This document shows positions 46,421-56,070 of a stretch of 64,000 nucleotides of DNA, one piece after another (the stretch's first letter is position 1; each line of letters opens with the position of its first letter). This stretch comes from Cohaesibacter marisflavi (GTDB lineage: Bacteria > Pseudomonadota > Alphaproteobacteria > Rhizobiales > Cohaesibacteraceae): positions 1 through 64,000 of the forward strand of contig NZ_FOVR01000010.1 in NCBI RefSeq assembly GCF_900115225.1. The letters run 5' to 3'. The translations under genes were made by a program, and so were the position numbers. Under the pieces are notes generated by a model. That model had not been told where the DNA came from and searched no databases. It saw nothing but the letters and a program-made list of their open reading frames with translations.

Positions 46421-47506
46421 ATGCTGATGTATCTTGTCGAAATATCCGATCAGATTTCCGGATTCAACGTGTTCCGCTATCTCACGTTTCGAACCGCCGG
46501 TGCCATTATCACTGCGCTTTTGTTCGTGTTTTTGTTTGGCCCGGCCATTATTCGCGGCCTGAGGGTGCGTCAGGGTAAAGGGCAGCCCATTCGTGAGGAT
46601 GGACCACAAAGCCATCTGTTGACGAAAAAAGGTACGCCGACCATGGGTGGTTTGATGATCCTTACGGGGATGATCATGGCGACCTTGCTTTGGGCAAACT
46701 GGGCCAACCCTTATGTCTGGATCGTGCTGTTCGTTACGGTCGGCTTCGCGCTGATCGGCTTTTATGATGACTATCTCAAGGTGTCCCGTTCCTCGCATAA
46801 GGGCTTTTCCAGCCGGATGCGGCTGGCGATCGAGGCGGTGATTGCCGGTGTTGCCTGCTTTGCTGTTGCCCAGCTTGGCGAGGATGCTTTCTCCACCTCG
46901 GTTACCTTCCCCTTCTTCAAGGATATCCTGCTGGATCTGGGTTGGTTCTTTGTTCCTTTCGGCATGTTCGTGATTGTGGGGGCGGGCAATGCGGTCAACC
47001 TTACGGATGGTCTTGATGGGCTGGCCATTGTGCCGGTTATGATTGCCAGCGCCACTTTCGGTGTGATCGCCTATCTTTCCGGTAACGAGATTTTCGCTGA
47101 GTATCTGCAGATCCACTATGTGCCGGGCACTGGTGAGTTGCTGGTGCTTTGCGGCGCCATGGTTGGGGCGGGGCTCGGCTTTCTGTGGTTCAATGCGCCT
47201 CCGGCTGCCATTTTCATGGGGGATACCGGTTCGCTGGCACTTGGCGGTATGCTGGGCTCGATTTCCGTGGTCACCAAGCACGAGCTGGTGCTGGCCATTG
47301 TTGGCGGTCTGTTCGTTCTGGAAGCTGTGTCCGTGATCATTCAGGTGGCTTCCTTCAAGTTGACCGGCCGACGCGTGTTCCGTATGGCGCCAATTCATCA
47401 CCATTTTGAGCATAAGGGATGGACAGAAGCCCAGGTGGTGATCCGGTTCTGGATCATTGCTGTTGTGCTGGCCCTGATTGGCCTGTCTACGCTCAAGTTG
47501 CGCTAA
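46421..47506 (+). CDS. mraY: Phospho-MurNAc-pentapeptide translocase MraY
   Basis: 361 residues with ten membrane helices. It transfers phospho-MurNAc-pentapeptide to undecaprenyl phosphate to form lipid I on the inner face of the membrane. Family marks are [18 protein letters not shown], the aspartate pair in [25 protein letters not shown] and the C-terminal APIHHHFE histidine cluster that forms the nucleotide site. The length is standard. It lies 46 bases after murF. Confidence 0.96.
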   Translation: MLMYLVEISDQISGFNVFRYLTFRTAGAIITALLFVFLFGPAIIRGLRVRQGKGQPIREDGPQSHLLTKKGTPTMGGLMILTGMIMATLLWANWANPYVWIVLFVTVGFALIGFYDDYLKVSRSSHKGFSSRMRLAIEAVIAGVACFAVAQLGEDAFSTSVTFPFFKDILLDLGWFFVPFGMFVIVGAGNAVNLTDGLDGLAIVPVMIASATFGVIAYLSGNEIFAEYLQIHYVPGTGELLVLCGAMVGAGLGFLWFNAPPAAIFMGDTGSLALGGMLGSISVVTKHELVLAIVGGLFVLEAVSVIIQVASFKLTGRRVFRMAPIHHHFEHKGWTEAQVVIRFWIIAVVLALIGLSTLKLR

Positions 47507-47586
47507 TCAGGCAACGAGCAAATGCGGGGTCTGCGCCCCGACTGTGATGACGGCATTGGTGCATTCATTCTGTAAGGGAAAGAGAC

Positions 47587-49050
47587 ATGATCCCGATTAC
47601 CATATTTGAAGGCAAAAAAGTTGCGGTATTCGGGCTCGGCGGAAGCGGGTTGGTCACGCTGGAAGCGTTGACGGCTGGCGGCGCAGAGGTCTTTGCCTAT
47701 GATGACAAGGAAGCCAGTCGCGACAAAGCTGCCCTGATCGAGGGCGTCAAGATTTGCGATCTGCAAATGGCTGACTGGTCAGACTTTGCCGCGCTGGTGC
47801 TGGCGCCCGGTGTTCCGCTTACCCATCCCGAACCTCATTGGAGCGTTAAAAAGGCTGAGGCCGCTGGTGTGGAAGTTATCGGTGACATTGAGTTGTTCTG
47901 TCGTCAGCGCAGGGCAAGCGGCATTGATGCGCCTTTTATTGCCATCACGGGGACCAACGGCAAGTCGACCACTACGGCGCTGATTTCCCATTTGCTCTCT
48001 GTCGAGGGGCTTGATGTGCAGATGGGCGGCAATATCGGCACGCCCATTCTGGCGCTTGACCCCATCGCACCGGATCGCATCTATGTGATCGAGGTCTCCT
48101 CCTATCAGATCGACCTTGCGCCAAGCATCGATCCGTCTATCGGGGTGCTGCTGAATATCTCTGCCGATCATCTGGATCGTCATGGGGATCTTCTCAATTA
48201 TGCCCGCATCAAAAGCCGCATGGTGACGGCGGCGGAACTTTCAGTTGTGGCGCTGGATGATCGTCTCTGCGCCAATGTGGCCTCGAATCTGCGCTTGAAG
48301 GGACATCCTGTCGTTACCGTTTCCGGCTTTGGCAATGAACGCGCGATGGTTTCTGCCCCCGATGGCGTGCTGCAAAGCATGGAAGGGGATTTTCTTTTCA
48401 ATCTGGATCAGGCACGCGCCTTGCGCGGCACACACAATGCGCAGAATGCAGCGGCTGCTGTGGCTGTTGCGCGCCAATTGGATCTTCCGCCTTCGGTTCT
48501 TGTGGCTGGACTTAAGTCCTTCGGCGGACTTGAGCATCGTATGGAAGAGGTCGGCGCTGCGGATGGGCTGCTGTTCATCAACGATTCAAAGGCGACCAAT
48601 GCGGATGCGACCTCGCGCGCGCTGGCGTCTTTTCCCAAGGTGCACTGGATTCTGGGCGGTCTTCCGAAGGCGGGGGGTATCACCTCGCTGGTGGATTATT
48701 TCGATCGCATTGAACATGCCTATCTCATCGGTAAAGCCTCGGAAGAATTCGCCGCCACCCTTTCCAAACACGGGGTTGCCTTCAGCTTTTGTGGTCATAT
48801 GGATGTTGCGCTGGAGCGTGCAGTGGCGGCTAGCAAGGAAAGCGTCGCCAAGGGCAATAAGGCAGAGCAGGTCATTCTGCTGTCACCTGCCTGTGCATCC
48901 TTTGATCAGTTCCCCAACTTTACGACGCGGGGCGATGTATTCCGCGATGCTGTGCATCACTACCTCGAAACGGGGCATGTGTCGGTCGATGCTGCGCATG
49001 TTGCCGATCAGGACACGGTTTCAGACACTCTGGTTAGTGAGGGGCATTGA
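47587..49050 (+). CDS. murD: UDP-MurNAc-L-Ala D-glutamate ligase MurD
   Basis: 487 residues. The N-terminal Rossmann domain begins KKVAVFGLGGSGLVTLEAL; the ATPase domain has ITGTNGKSTTTALISHLL and SSYQIDLAPS; the C-terminal domain has FGGLEHRMEEV and FINDSKATN followed by the catalytic LLSPACASFDQF. The C-terminus extends a little beyond the usual end with an acidic tail. AAGGGAAAGAG precedes the ATG. The stop overlaps the ftsW start by one base (TGATG). Confidence 0.95.
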   Translation: MIPITIFEGKKVAVFGLGGSGLVTLEALTAGGAEVFAYDDKEASRDKAALIEGVKICDLQMADWSDFAALVLAPGVPLTHPEPHWSVKKAEAAGVEVIGDIELFCRQRRASGIDAPFIAITGTNGKSTTTALISHLLSVEGLDVQMGGNIGTPILALDPIAPDRIYVIEVSSYQIDLAPSIDPSIGVLLNISADHLDRHGDLLNYARIKSRMVTAAELSVVALDDRLCANVASNLRLKGHPVVTVSGFGNERAMVSAPDGVLQSMEGDFLFNLDQARALRGTHNAQNAAAAVAVARQLDLPPSVLVAGLKSFGGLEHRMEEVGAADGLLFINDSKATNADATSRALASFPKVHWILGGLPKAGGITSLVDYFDRIEHAYLIGKASEEFAATLSKHGVAFSFCGHMDVALERAVAASKESVAKGNKAEQVILLSPACASFDQFPNFTTRGDVFRDAVHHYLETGHVSVDAAHVADQDTVSDTLVSEGH

Positions 49051-50189
49051 TGCACCGAACACGGAAAAATATGCTGACAGAATGGTGGTGGACAATCGAC
49101 CGCCCGATGCTTGTTGCGCTTATTCTGCTGTTGTTCTTCGGTCTGGTGCTTTCCATGGCGGCCAGTCCGGCCATTGCCATGAAGCTCAATCTTGATGCCT
49201 TCCATTTTGTCAAACGTCACGCGATGTTCGTTCCCGTGGCATTGGGCATCATGATCGGGGTTACCTTCTTAAGTCCGCGAGGCGCAAGGAGGCTGGCGCT
49301 ATTCGTTTTGGTCTGCGCATTTTTTGGAATGGTGCTAACGCTTCTGGTGGGCGGCTCGGTGAAAGGAGCGCAACGCTGGATTTCCATCGCCGGATTTTCC
49401 CTGCAGCCATCGGAATTCATGAAGCCAGCCTTCGTGGTGATCGTTGCGTGGCTCTTTGCCGAGAATGACCGCAGGCCAGAGATACCGGGAAACCTCTTTT
49501 CCATCGTCATCTTCATGATCGCTGTGGCGCTTCTGGTTGCCCAGCCTGATATCGGGCAGACTGTGCTGCTGGCCATGGTCTGGTCGGGGCTGTTCTTTAT
49601 GGCGGGCATGCCGATTTTCTGGATCTTCCTTTTGATGGGGCTCGGGGTTGGCGGCTTGACGATGGCCTATTTCTTCGTTCCGCACGTAACCGGTCGTATC
49701 AACCGCTTTCTCGACCCTGCGTCGGGGGACACCTTTCAGGTGGATACGGCGATGGATGCGATTATCCGTGGTGGCTGGCTGGGCGTCGGTCCGGGTGAGG
49801 GGACGGTCAAGCGCACATTGCCTGACTCTCATACGGACTTTATCTTTGCCGTGCTGGCCGAGGAATTCGGCATCATCGCCTGCATGGTGTTGATTTCGGT
49901 GTATCTGTTTATCGTGGTGCGGGCTCTGAAGCTGGCGCTGCAAACGCAGGATCTGTTTAAGAGGCTTGCCATTTCCGGTCTAGCGCTGTTGTTTGGACTG
50001 CAGGCTGTTATCAATATTGCGGTGAACCTGAAGCTGATGCCTGCCAAGGGCATGACCTTGCCCTTCATTTCCTATGGTGGATCGTCGCTTCTCTCCGTTG
50101 CCCTGACCATGGGGCTGCTTTTGGCCCTGACGCGCAAGCGCCCCGAAATCGGGATGGAAAAAAGGCAGTTTTTCAAACCCTACGATTGA
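49050..50189 (+). CDS. ftsW: Septal peptidoglycan polymerase FtsW
   Basis: 379 residues with ten membrane helices, SEDS family. It polymerises lipid II at the septum together with FtsI. Diagnostic pieces are GAQRWISIAGFSLQPSEFMK with the conserved acidic residue of the long loop, VAQPDIGQTVLL carrying the catalytic aspartate, and LPFISYGGSSLL near the C-terminus. ATG 49050 has GTGAGGGG upstream; the TTG just before it is less likely. A 146-base gap to murG follows. Confidence 0.95.
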   Translation: MHRTRKNMLTEWWWTIDRPMLVALILLLFFGLVLSMAASPAIAMKLNLDAFHFVKRHAMFVPVALGIMIGVTFLSPRGARRLALFVLVCAFFGMVLTLLVGGSVKGAQRWISIAGFSLQPSEFMKPAFVVIVAWLFAENDRRPEIPGNLFSIVIFMIAVALLVAQPDIGQTVLLAMVWSGLFFMAGMPIFWIFLLMGLGVGGLTMAYFFVPHVTGRINRFLDPASGDTFQVDTAMDAIIRGGWLGVGPGEGTVKRTLPDSHTDFIFAVLAEEFGIIACMVLISVYLFIVVRALKLALQTQDLFKRLAISGLALLFGLQAVINIAVNLKLMPAKGMTLPFISYGGSSLLSVALTMGLLLALTRKRPEIGMEKRQFFKPYD

Positions 50190-50335
50190 GGTAAGCCTTC
50201 TCAAAGTTGACAGACTTTGCGGATAGGACTATGCGGAAGACCCCGCAAAGAGCAGGTATCAGTCCTGCCGGATTTGCCCTGAAGCTGCCTTTGTGCAGCG
50301 GCAAGCAAGGAGCCACCCAAGGGGTGGATGAATGA

Positions 50336-51442
50336 ATGACGAAAACTGTTTTGCTTACGGCAGGTGGAACCGGCGGTCATCTGTTTCCGGCCCAGGCTTT
50401 GGCCCATGCGCTGATCGCGCGCGGCTGGACGGTGCATCTGGCAACCGATGGACGGGCGACGCGCTATGGGCAGGACTTCCCGGCCGAAAGCATACAGATC
50501 ATTCCCTCTGCGACGCCATCGGTGAAAAATCCGGTCAAGATGGCCAAGGCAGCGCTCAAGCTGGCCAAAGGCTATATGGCAGCGCGCAAGGTCATCAAGA
50601 CGCTGAAGCCTGATGTTGTGGTTGGCTTTGGGGGATATCCCACCGTGCCGCCAATGCTCGCTGCCCGCTCACTGGGCTTGCCGACCTGTCTGCATGAGCA
50701 GAACGGGGTTATGGGGCGGGCGAACCGCTTTCTGGGCAAGGGGGCAAGTGCCATTGCTGCAAGCTTCCCGATCCTCAAGGGGATTGAGGGGCTTGAGAAT
50801 AAGGTCGCCTTGACGGGCAATCCGGTGCGGCCTGCCGTGGCGCTGGCCGCTGAAACGGCTTACACGCCATTTGGTGCGGAAGGTGAATTCCGGCTGGTGG
50901 TGTTTGGTGGTTCGCAGGGCGCGCGCTTCTTTTCTGAATATATGCCCGGTGCACTGGGGCGCTTGCCTCAGGAAATCCGTGAACGCATTGTCCTTGTGCA
51001 GCAATGCCGCCCTGAAGACCTGATGAAGGTCAAGGTCGGCTATCGTGAGCTCGGGCTTAAAGCCGAGCTGGCGCCCTTCTTCTCTGATATGCCCGCCGAG
51101 ATTGCCAAGGCGCATCTGGTGATTTGCCGCTCTGGGGCTTCCTCTGTCAGCGAGCTGGCGGCCATTGGTCGCCCTTCTGTTCTCGTGCCGCTGCCCGGTA
51201 CGCTCGATCAGGACCAGCATGCAAACGCCAAGGTACTGGAAGAGGCGGGCGGCGCTTGGGTCTTGCAACAGCGCGGTATGCGTCCGAATGATATTTCCGA
51301 TTTGCTTGAAGATTTGATTGCCAATCCCGAAAAGCTCACTGCAGCAGCCGAGGCTGCGCGTGGGCAGGGCAAACTGGACGCTGCCGACAGGCTGGCTGAT
51401 CTGGTGGAAAAACTGGCAGGTGATACAGGAGTTGCCAAATGA
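50336..51442 (+). CDS. murG: UDP-GlcNAc transferase MurG
   Basis: 368 residues. A GT-B glycosyltransferase at the membrane that adds GlcNAc to lipid I to give lipid II. The first domain begins with the glycine loop [17 protein letters not shown] and contains [14 protein letters not shown]; the second has [13 protein letters not shown] and the UDP-binding [23 protein letters not shown] stands before the ATG; another ATG four bases upstream is out of frame. The stop overlaps the murC start by four bases (ATGA). Confidence 0.96.
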   Translation: MTKTVLLTAGGTGGHLFPAQALAHALIARGWTVHLATDGRATRYGQDFPAESIQIIPSATPSVKNPVKMAKAALKLAKGYMAARKVIKTLKPDVVVGFGGYPTVPPMLAARSLGLPTCLHEQNGVMGRANRFLGKGASAIAASFPILKGIEGLENKVALTGNPVRPAVALAAETAYTPFGAEGEFRLVVFGGSQGARFFSEYMPGALGRLPQEIRERIVLVQQCRPEDLMKVKVGYRELGLKAELAPFFSDMPAEIAKAHLVICRSGASSVSELAAIGRPSVLVPLPGTLDQDQHANAKVLEEAGGAWVLQQRGMRPNDISDLLEDLIANPEKLTAAAEAARGQGKLDAADRLADLVEKLAGDTGVAK

Positions 51443-52848
51443 AGATGCCTCAGAATATTGGTCCGGTCCATTTTGTCGGGATCGGCGGGATCGGCATGTC
51501 CGGTATTGCCGAAGTGTTGCTCAAACTCGGCTATACGGTGCAGGGTAGCGACATTGCCGAAGGGGCCAATGTGGTGCGTTTGCGCGAGAAGGGCATCAAG
51601 GTCATGGTCGGGCATGCCGCCGAGAATATCGGTGATGCGCAGGTGATTGTCGTGTCTTCGGCGATCCAGCCTGATAATCCCGAACTCAAGGAAGCCCGTG
51701 CGCGGCTTCTGCCCGTTGTGCGCCGCGCCGAAATGCTGGCCGAGCTGATGCGCTTCAAATCGGCTATTGCTGTTGGCGGCACCCATGGCAAAACGACCAC
51801 CACCTCGCTGGTTGCGGCTCTGCTTGATGCGGGGGGCATGGACCCGACGGTTATCAATGGCGGCATCATCAATGCTTATGGCACCAACGCCCGCATGGGC
51901 GACGGTGACTGGATGGTGGTGGAAGCGGATGAGTCTGACGGTACCTTCGTCAAGCTGCCGGCCGACATTGCCATCGTGACCAATATCGATGCAGAGCATC
52001 TGGACCATTATCACACCTATGATGCGGTGAAGGATGCCTTCCGGGCGTTCGTTGAAAATGTGCCTTTCTATGGCTTTGCGGCCATGTGTCTTGATCACCC
52101 GGTGGTGCAGACCTTGGTTGGGCAGATTGAAGACCGGCGCATCGTGACCTACGGCACCAACCCGCAGGCGGATGTGCGCTATAAGGATTTGCGCTCTGAT
52201 GGAGGGATCAGCCGTTTCACCGTCGAGATCCGAGATCGCCGCAGTGGGGCGGTAGAAGAGATTTCCGGTCTCACGCTGCCCATGCCCGGTGAGCATAATG
52301 TTGCCAATGCGACAGCGGCGATTGCTGTGGCCCATGAGCTGGAAATTCCAGCTGATGCCATCCGCAAGGGGCTTTCGGCCTTTGGTGGGGTCAAGCGTCG
52401 CTTTACCCGTGTCGGCAGCTGGAACGGCATCGAGATTATCGACGATTATGCGCACCACCCGGTGGAAATCGGCGCGGTTATGCGTGCCGCCCGGCAGGCT
52501 TCGCAAGGCAAGGTGATTGCTGTCATGCAACCGCATCGCTATTCGCGCCTGCAAAATCATTTCGAAGATTTCTGCACCTGCATGAATATCGCCGACCATG
52601 TGTTGGTGGCTGATGTTTATCCGGCAGGGGAAAAGCCCATCGAAGGGGTCAATGCCGAGGCGCTGGTCGAAGGCTTGAAGAGCCATGGCCATCGCGGCGC
52701 AGCTTTGCTTGGTCCGTCAGACGGGCTGGCCCAGCGTGTTAAAGATCTGGCTGAGCCTGGCGACTATGTGGTTTGCCTTGGTGCTGGGAGCATCACGACA
52801 TGGGCCAACGGTCTTGCCGATGCGCTCAAGGCTCTGGCGGGAGAGTAG
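51439..52848 (+). CDS. murC: UDP-MurNAc L-alanine ligase MurC
   Basis: 469 residues. It adds L-Ala to UDP-MurNAc. The N-terminal domain has [20 protein letters not shown], the ATPase domain [20 protein letters not shown] and [15 protein letters not shown], and the C-terminal domain [20 protein letters not shown]. Complete, with translational coupling to murG and the murB start only a few bases downstream. Confidence 0.96.
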   Translation: MKMPQNIGPVHFVGIGGIGMSGIAEVLLKLGYTVQGSDIAEGANVVRLREKGIKVMVGHAAENIGDAQVIVVSSAIQPDNPELKEARARLLPVVRRAEMLAELMRFKSAIAVGGTHGKTTTTSLVAALLDAGGMDPTVINGGIINAYGTNARMGDGDWMVVEADESDGTFVKLPADIAIVTNIDAEHLDHYHTYDAVKDAFRAFVENVPFYGFAAMCLDHPVVQTLVGQIEDRRIVTYGTNPQADVRYKDLRSDGGISRFTVEIRDRRSGAVEEISGLTLPMPGEHNVANATAAIAVAHELEIPADAIRKGLSAFGGVKRRFTRVGSWNGIEIIDDYAHHPVEIGAVMRAARQASQGKVIAVMQPHRYSRLQNHFEDFCTCMNIADHVLVADVYPAGEKPIEGVNAEALVEGLKSHGHRGAALLGPSDGLAQRVKDLAEPGDYVVCLGAGSITTWANGLADALKALAGE

Positions 52849-52856
52849 GCTGTAGG

Positions 52857-53810
52857 ATGTTCAAGGATCTGCTAGAAGAGCTGGGAGGCTGGACGGACAA
52901 GGTGCGCGGGCGCCTTTCCAGCAATTTCGATGTCGCGAGCTTCACCTGGTTTCGGGTAGGGGGGCCGGCGCAGCTATTCTTCAATCCGGCCGATGAAGCA
53001 GATCTGTCCTATTTTCTCAGAAACCTGCCCGAAGATGTTCCTGTTACCACCATCGGCCTTGGCTCGAACCTGCTGGTGCGGGATGGGGGCATCGAAGGCG
53101 TTGTCATTCGGCTTTCCGGGCGGGCTTTCAGCTCTGTTGAGGTTGATGACAATTATGTCGTCAAGGTCGGTGCAGCGATGCCGGACATGCGCTTTGCCCA
53201 GCAGATGGCGCGGCAAGGCGTGGCTGGCTTCGCCTTTTATAAGGGCATTCCCGGCTCGATTGGTGGTGCCTTACGCATGAATGCGGGCGCTCATGGGGAT
53301 GAAACCAAGAGGCGTTTGCTCGGTGCGCGTGCGATGGACCGACAGGGCACTATTCACAAGCTGACCCCGGCAGATCTAGGGCATGGCTATCGCTCTTGTT
53401 CCGTGCCGTCGGACTATATCTTCACCGAAGCGACCTATCAGGGCGAGGCGGGTGATCCGGAGGCTCTGAAGGCCGAGATGGATGACGTGTCTGCCTATCG
53501 TGAAGAGAACCAGCCAACCAAAGAACGGACCGGCGGCTCCACCTTCCGAAATCCCGAAGGGATGAGTGCGTGGAAGCTGGTGGACGAGGCCGGTTTCAGG
53601 GGCTTCAAGCTCGGAGGGGCGCAGGTTTCGCCCAAGCACACCAATTTCCTAATCAATACCGGGGAGGCCTCTGCCGAGGATATCGAGCGGCTCGGCGAGA
53701 AGATCCGTGGCAAAGTGCGGGATATGACCGGCCTTGAATTGCATTGGGAAATCAAACGCATTGGCTCCTTTGTTGAAGGCACTCGCGTCGACCCTTTCCA
53801 GCAGGACTGA
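52857..53810 (+). CDS. murB: UDP-N-acetylenolpyruvoylglucosamine reductase MurB
   Basis: 317 residues, FAD-dependent. It reduces the enolpyruvyl sugar made by MurA (not in this window) to UDP-MurNAc. FAD-binding motifs are TIGLGSNLLVRDGGIEG and GIPGSIGGALRMNAGAHGDE; the catalytic serine and glutamate lie in GGSTFRNPEG and the C-terminal half (VSPKHTNFLINTGEA). This is the short type (about 300 residues), usual in alphaproteobacteria. ATG 52857 is chosen from alignment of the family N-terminus. A 416-base gap follows before ddl. Confidence 0.95.
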   Translation: MFKDLLEELGGWTDKVRGRLSSNFDVASFTWFRVGGPAQLFFNPADEADLSYFLRNLPEDVPVTTIGLGSNLLVRDGGIEGVVIRLSGRAFSSVEVDDNYVVKVGAAMPDMRFAQQMARQGVAGFAFYKGIPGSIGGALRMNAGAHGDETKRRLLGARAMDRQGTIHKLTPADLGHGYRSCSVPSDYIFTEATYQGEAGDPEALKAEMDDVSAYREENQPTKERTGGSTFRNPEGMSAWKLVDEAGFRGFKLGGAQVSPKHTNFLINTGEASAEDIERLGEKIRGKVRDMTGLELHWEIKRIGSFVEGTRVDPFQQD

Positions 53811-54226
53811 TTTGCTCGCTCGTGTTCGCATCTTCTTCATCTGATATTTTTCCGCCTCATGCTTGACGATTTTGCAGGCGGTGTTCTTTTGCACAAAAAA
53901 TCTGACTGAGAGAGCGCTCTTTTTATGGACGCTGCGGGGGAATAACTTTGTTAACATTTCCCCCCGGAAATTGCCTGCGCTGAGCGGATTCCTGCCCTTT
54001 CAAAATGCGAATTTACGCGTCTCGCGCTCCGCTTTGCGTCTGCCAGAAACAAATAAGTGATTTCCGCTTATCATTTGTTAGGAATTTTTAACCATAAATA
54101 GATGGATCAAGTGCAAATTGCATGACCTGCAAGAGTGCCAAGCTTTGGCCTCGCTGTCATGCAAGGGTCCAAACCAGAGTAAATACGGCCCTTTAGGCTT
54201 TCATTCTGGTAGGAAAGGTGTGGTTA
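53811..54226. other. Intergenic region between murB and ddl
   Basis: 416 bases with a marked AT-rich part, an unusual break in the otherwise packed cluster. It contains GTTAACATT near 53949 and the CtrA-like site at 54077-54095. It probably carries a promoter for ddl-ftsQ-ftsA-ftsZ. No convincing ORF is seen. Confidence 0.5.
54077..54095. promoter_or_regulatory. Candidate CtrA-binding site upstream of ddl
   Basis: GTTA-N7-TTAACCAT closely matches the alphaproteobacterial CtrA motif TTAA-N7-TTAA(CC). It lies about 130 bases before the ddl ATG. A half site TTAACCAT recurs inside ddl at 54926-54933, 205 bases before ftsQ. Cell-cycle control of late dcw genes by CtrA is known in Caulobacter; its use here is inferred. 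Confidence 0.5.
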
Positions 54227-55150
54227 ATGACAAAGCATGTAGCAGTGTTGATGGGAGGCTGGTCCTCCGAGCGTCCTGTGTCGCTGAGTTCTGGTAAGGA
54301 TTGTGCAGATGCACTGGAAGCATCCGGATACAAGGTGACGCGTGTTGATGTGCAAAGAGACATATCCACTGTTTTGTCAGAGCTGAAACCGGACGTCGCC
54401 TTCAATGCCTTGCATGGCCCGTTTGGCGAGGATGGATGCATTCAGGGCGTGCTTGAATTTCTCGGAATTCCCTATACACACAGCGGTGTGCTGGCGTCTT
54501 CCCTTGCCATGAATAAGGAAAAAGCCAAGGAAATCATGCAGGCTGCGGGCATCCCGGTGGCTGAATCCCGCGTGGTTCACAGGCTGGAAGCAGCCAAGGC
54601 GCATGTATTGCCGCCACCCTATGTTATCAAGCCTGTGAATGAAGGATCCAGCTTTGGCGTGCTGATCGTCACAGCAGACCAGCAGCACTCGCCGCAAGAG
54701 CTCTATTCGGCAGATTGGCCCTATGGCGACATCGTCATGGTGGAACGCTATGTGGCTGGACGTGAGCTTACCTGCGCCGCAATGGGCGACAAGGCCCTCG
54801 ATATCATCGATATCGTTTCCAACAACGATACCTTCTATGACTTTGATGCAAAATATGCACCGGGTGGCTCAACCCATATTTTACCGGCAGATCTTAAACC
54901 GAATATTTACCAATATATTCAATCGTTAACCATAAAGGCTCATCAAGCACTCGGCTGCAAGGGAATCTCCCGCGCTGATTTCCGCTTTGACGAGACTGCC
55001 GGAGAGGATGGCGACCTGATCTGTCTGGAGGTGAATACCCAGCCGGGCATGACGCCGACCTCATTGGTTCCCGATATGGCAAGACATGCGGGCATTGAAT
55101 TCGAACAACTGGTTAGTTGGATGGTGGAGGACGCTTCGTGCGACCGATAA
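54227..55150 (+). CDS. ddl: D-alanine--D-alanine ligase
   Basis: 307 residues. ATP-grasp enzyme that makes D-Ala-D-Ala for MurF. Family features: VAVLMGGWSSERPVSLSSG at the start, ALHGPFGEDGCIQGVLE, PPYVIKPVNEGSSFGV in the ATP-binding domain, and the C-terminal DLICLEVNTQPGMTPTSLVP with the metal-binding Glu and Asn. ATG 54227 has AGGAAAGG upstream; the preceding GTG would add three residues. The end overlaps the ftsQ start by 13 bases. Confidence 0.95.
   Translation: MTKHVAVLMGGWSSERPVSLSSGKDCADALEASGYKVTRVDVQRDISTVLSELKPDVAFNALHGPFGEDGCIQGVLEFLGIPYTHSGVLASSLAMNKEKAKEIMQAAGIPVAESRVVHRLEAAKAHVLPPPYVIKPVNEGSSFGVLIVTADQQHSPQELYSADWPYGDIVMVERYVAGRELTCAAMGDKALDIIDIVSNNDTFYDFDAKYAPGGSTHILPADLKPNIYQYIQSLTIKAHQALGCKGISRADFRFDETAGEDGDLICLEVNTQPGMTPTSLVPDMARHAGIEFEQLVSWMVEDASCDR
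54926..54933. promoter_or_regulatory. CtrA-like half site inside ddl
   Basis: TTAACCAT in the ddl coding sequence, 205 bases upstream of the ftsQ start, in a locally AT-rich stretch. In Caulobacter the ftsQA promoter also lies within ddl, so this may mark an internal promoter. An eight-base match alone is weak evidence. Confidence 0.3.
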
Positions 55151-56070
55151 AGGGCAAAGCAAAGGATAGCAAGAAGGCCGGTGCAGGCAAACGCAGCAAG
55201 AAAGCTGCGCTTGATCCGCGCGCCTATGCCTACGAGCAGCGTCGTCTGCCGCTATACCGCCGGATCATTCCTCTCGCAGAGGCATGGATACCGCGTGGTT
55301 TCGGCTGGGGCTTGTCCGTTGGCTTTCTTGGTATCACTATCCTTTATGGCGCCTCGATTGGTGGTGAGAACCAGACAACGCTGGAAAAGGCGTCTTCTGT
55401 CTTCGGTCTCAAAGTCGAAGCCGTATTGATTTCCGGACAGAAGGAAGTCTCCGAGACAGATATCCTGCGCGTGCTCGGCATCAACGAAGACAGCTCTCTT
55501 CTAACCTTTAATGCTTATGATGCCCGCAAGAAACTTGAGAGCATGAGCTGGATCGAAGAAGCGACAGTCCAGAAACTCTATCCGAACAAGCTGCAGGTGG
55601 TTATTCGCGAGCAGAAGCCTTTTGCCCTGTGGCAGCGCGGGGAATTTGTGTCTGTCATTTCTTATGATGGCTCTGTGCTGACCGATCACATCACGCCGGA
55701 ATTTGCCAAACTGCCTCTGGTTGTCGGCCATGGTGCGCAGCGTCAGGCTGCGTCCATGTTCGAGCTATTGGCGCAGTTCCCCTCTATCGCGCGCAAGACA
55801 CGGGCCGTGGTCTATGTTTCCGAACGCCGCTGGGATCTGTATTTCAAGAATGGCGTGCAGGCCAAACTGCCTGAAGTCGGTGTGGTTGATGCACTGGACA
55901 AGCTGCTGGCCTTTGATGAAAAAGGCGCGCTTTCCCGCAAGGATATTACAACTGTGGATATGCGGCTTGCAGACAGGACCTTTGTTCGCATGAGCAAGGA
56001 TGCTGCAGCCAAAAGGCGCGCAACGCTTAGAACGCTGGGCGCAGATATACCTCAAGAGGTGGAAACATGA
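55138..56070 (+). CDS. ftsQ: Cell division protein FtsQ
   Basis: 310 residues. A basic cytoplasmic tail (KGKAKDSKKAGAGKRSKKAA), one membrane helix at about 60-77 (GWGLSVGFLGITILYGASI), a POTRA domain starting VEAVLISGQKEVSETDILRV, and the FtsQ beta domain with PNKLQVVIREQKPFALWQ. It recruits later divisome proteins in the periplasm. The GTG start has GGAGGA about 7 bases upstream, inside the end of ddl. The stop overlaps ftsA by four bases. Confidence 0.94.
   Translation: MRPIKGKAKDSKKAGAGKRSKKAALDPRAYAYEQRRLPLYRRIIPLAEAWIPRGFGWGLSVGFLGITILYGASIGGENQTTLEKASSVFGLKVEAVLISGQKEVSETDILRVLGINEDSSLLTFNAYDARKKLESMSWIEEATVQKLYPNKLQVVIREQKPFALWQRGEFVSVISYDGSVLTDHITPEFAKLPLVVGHGAQRQAASMFELLAQFPSIARKTRAVVYVSERRWDLYFKNGVQAKLPEVGVVDALDKLLAFDEKGALSRKDITTVDMRLADRTFVRMSKDAAAKRRATLRTLGADIPQEVET

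Noticed and set aside
46364-47413. 349-codon open frame antisense to mraY
   Set aside because: Shadow of a membrane protein gene, giving a very polar, repetitive translation with no domain.
51208-52692. 494-codon open frame antisense to murC
   Set aside because: Shadow of murC codon usage; rich in His, Arg and Asn, with no domain.
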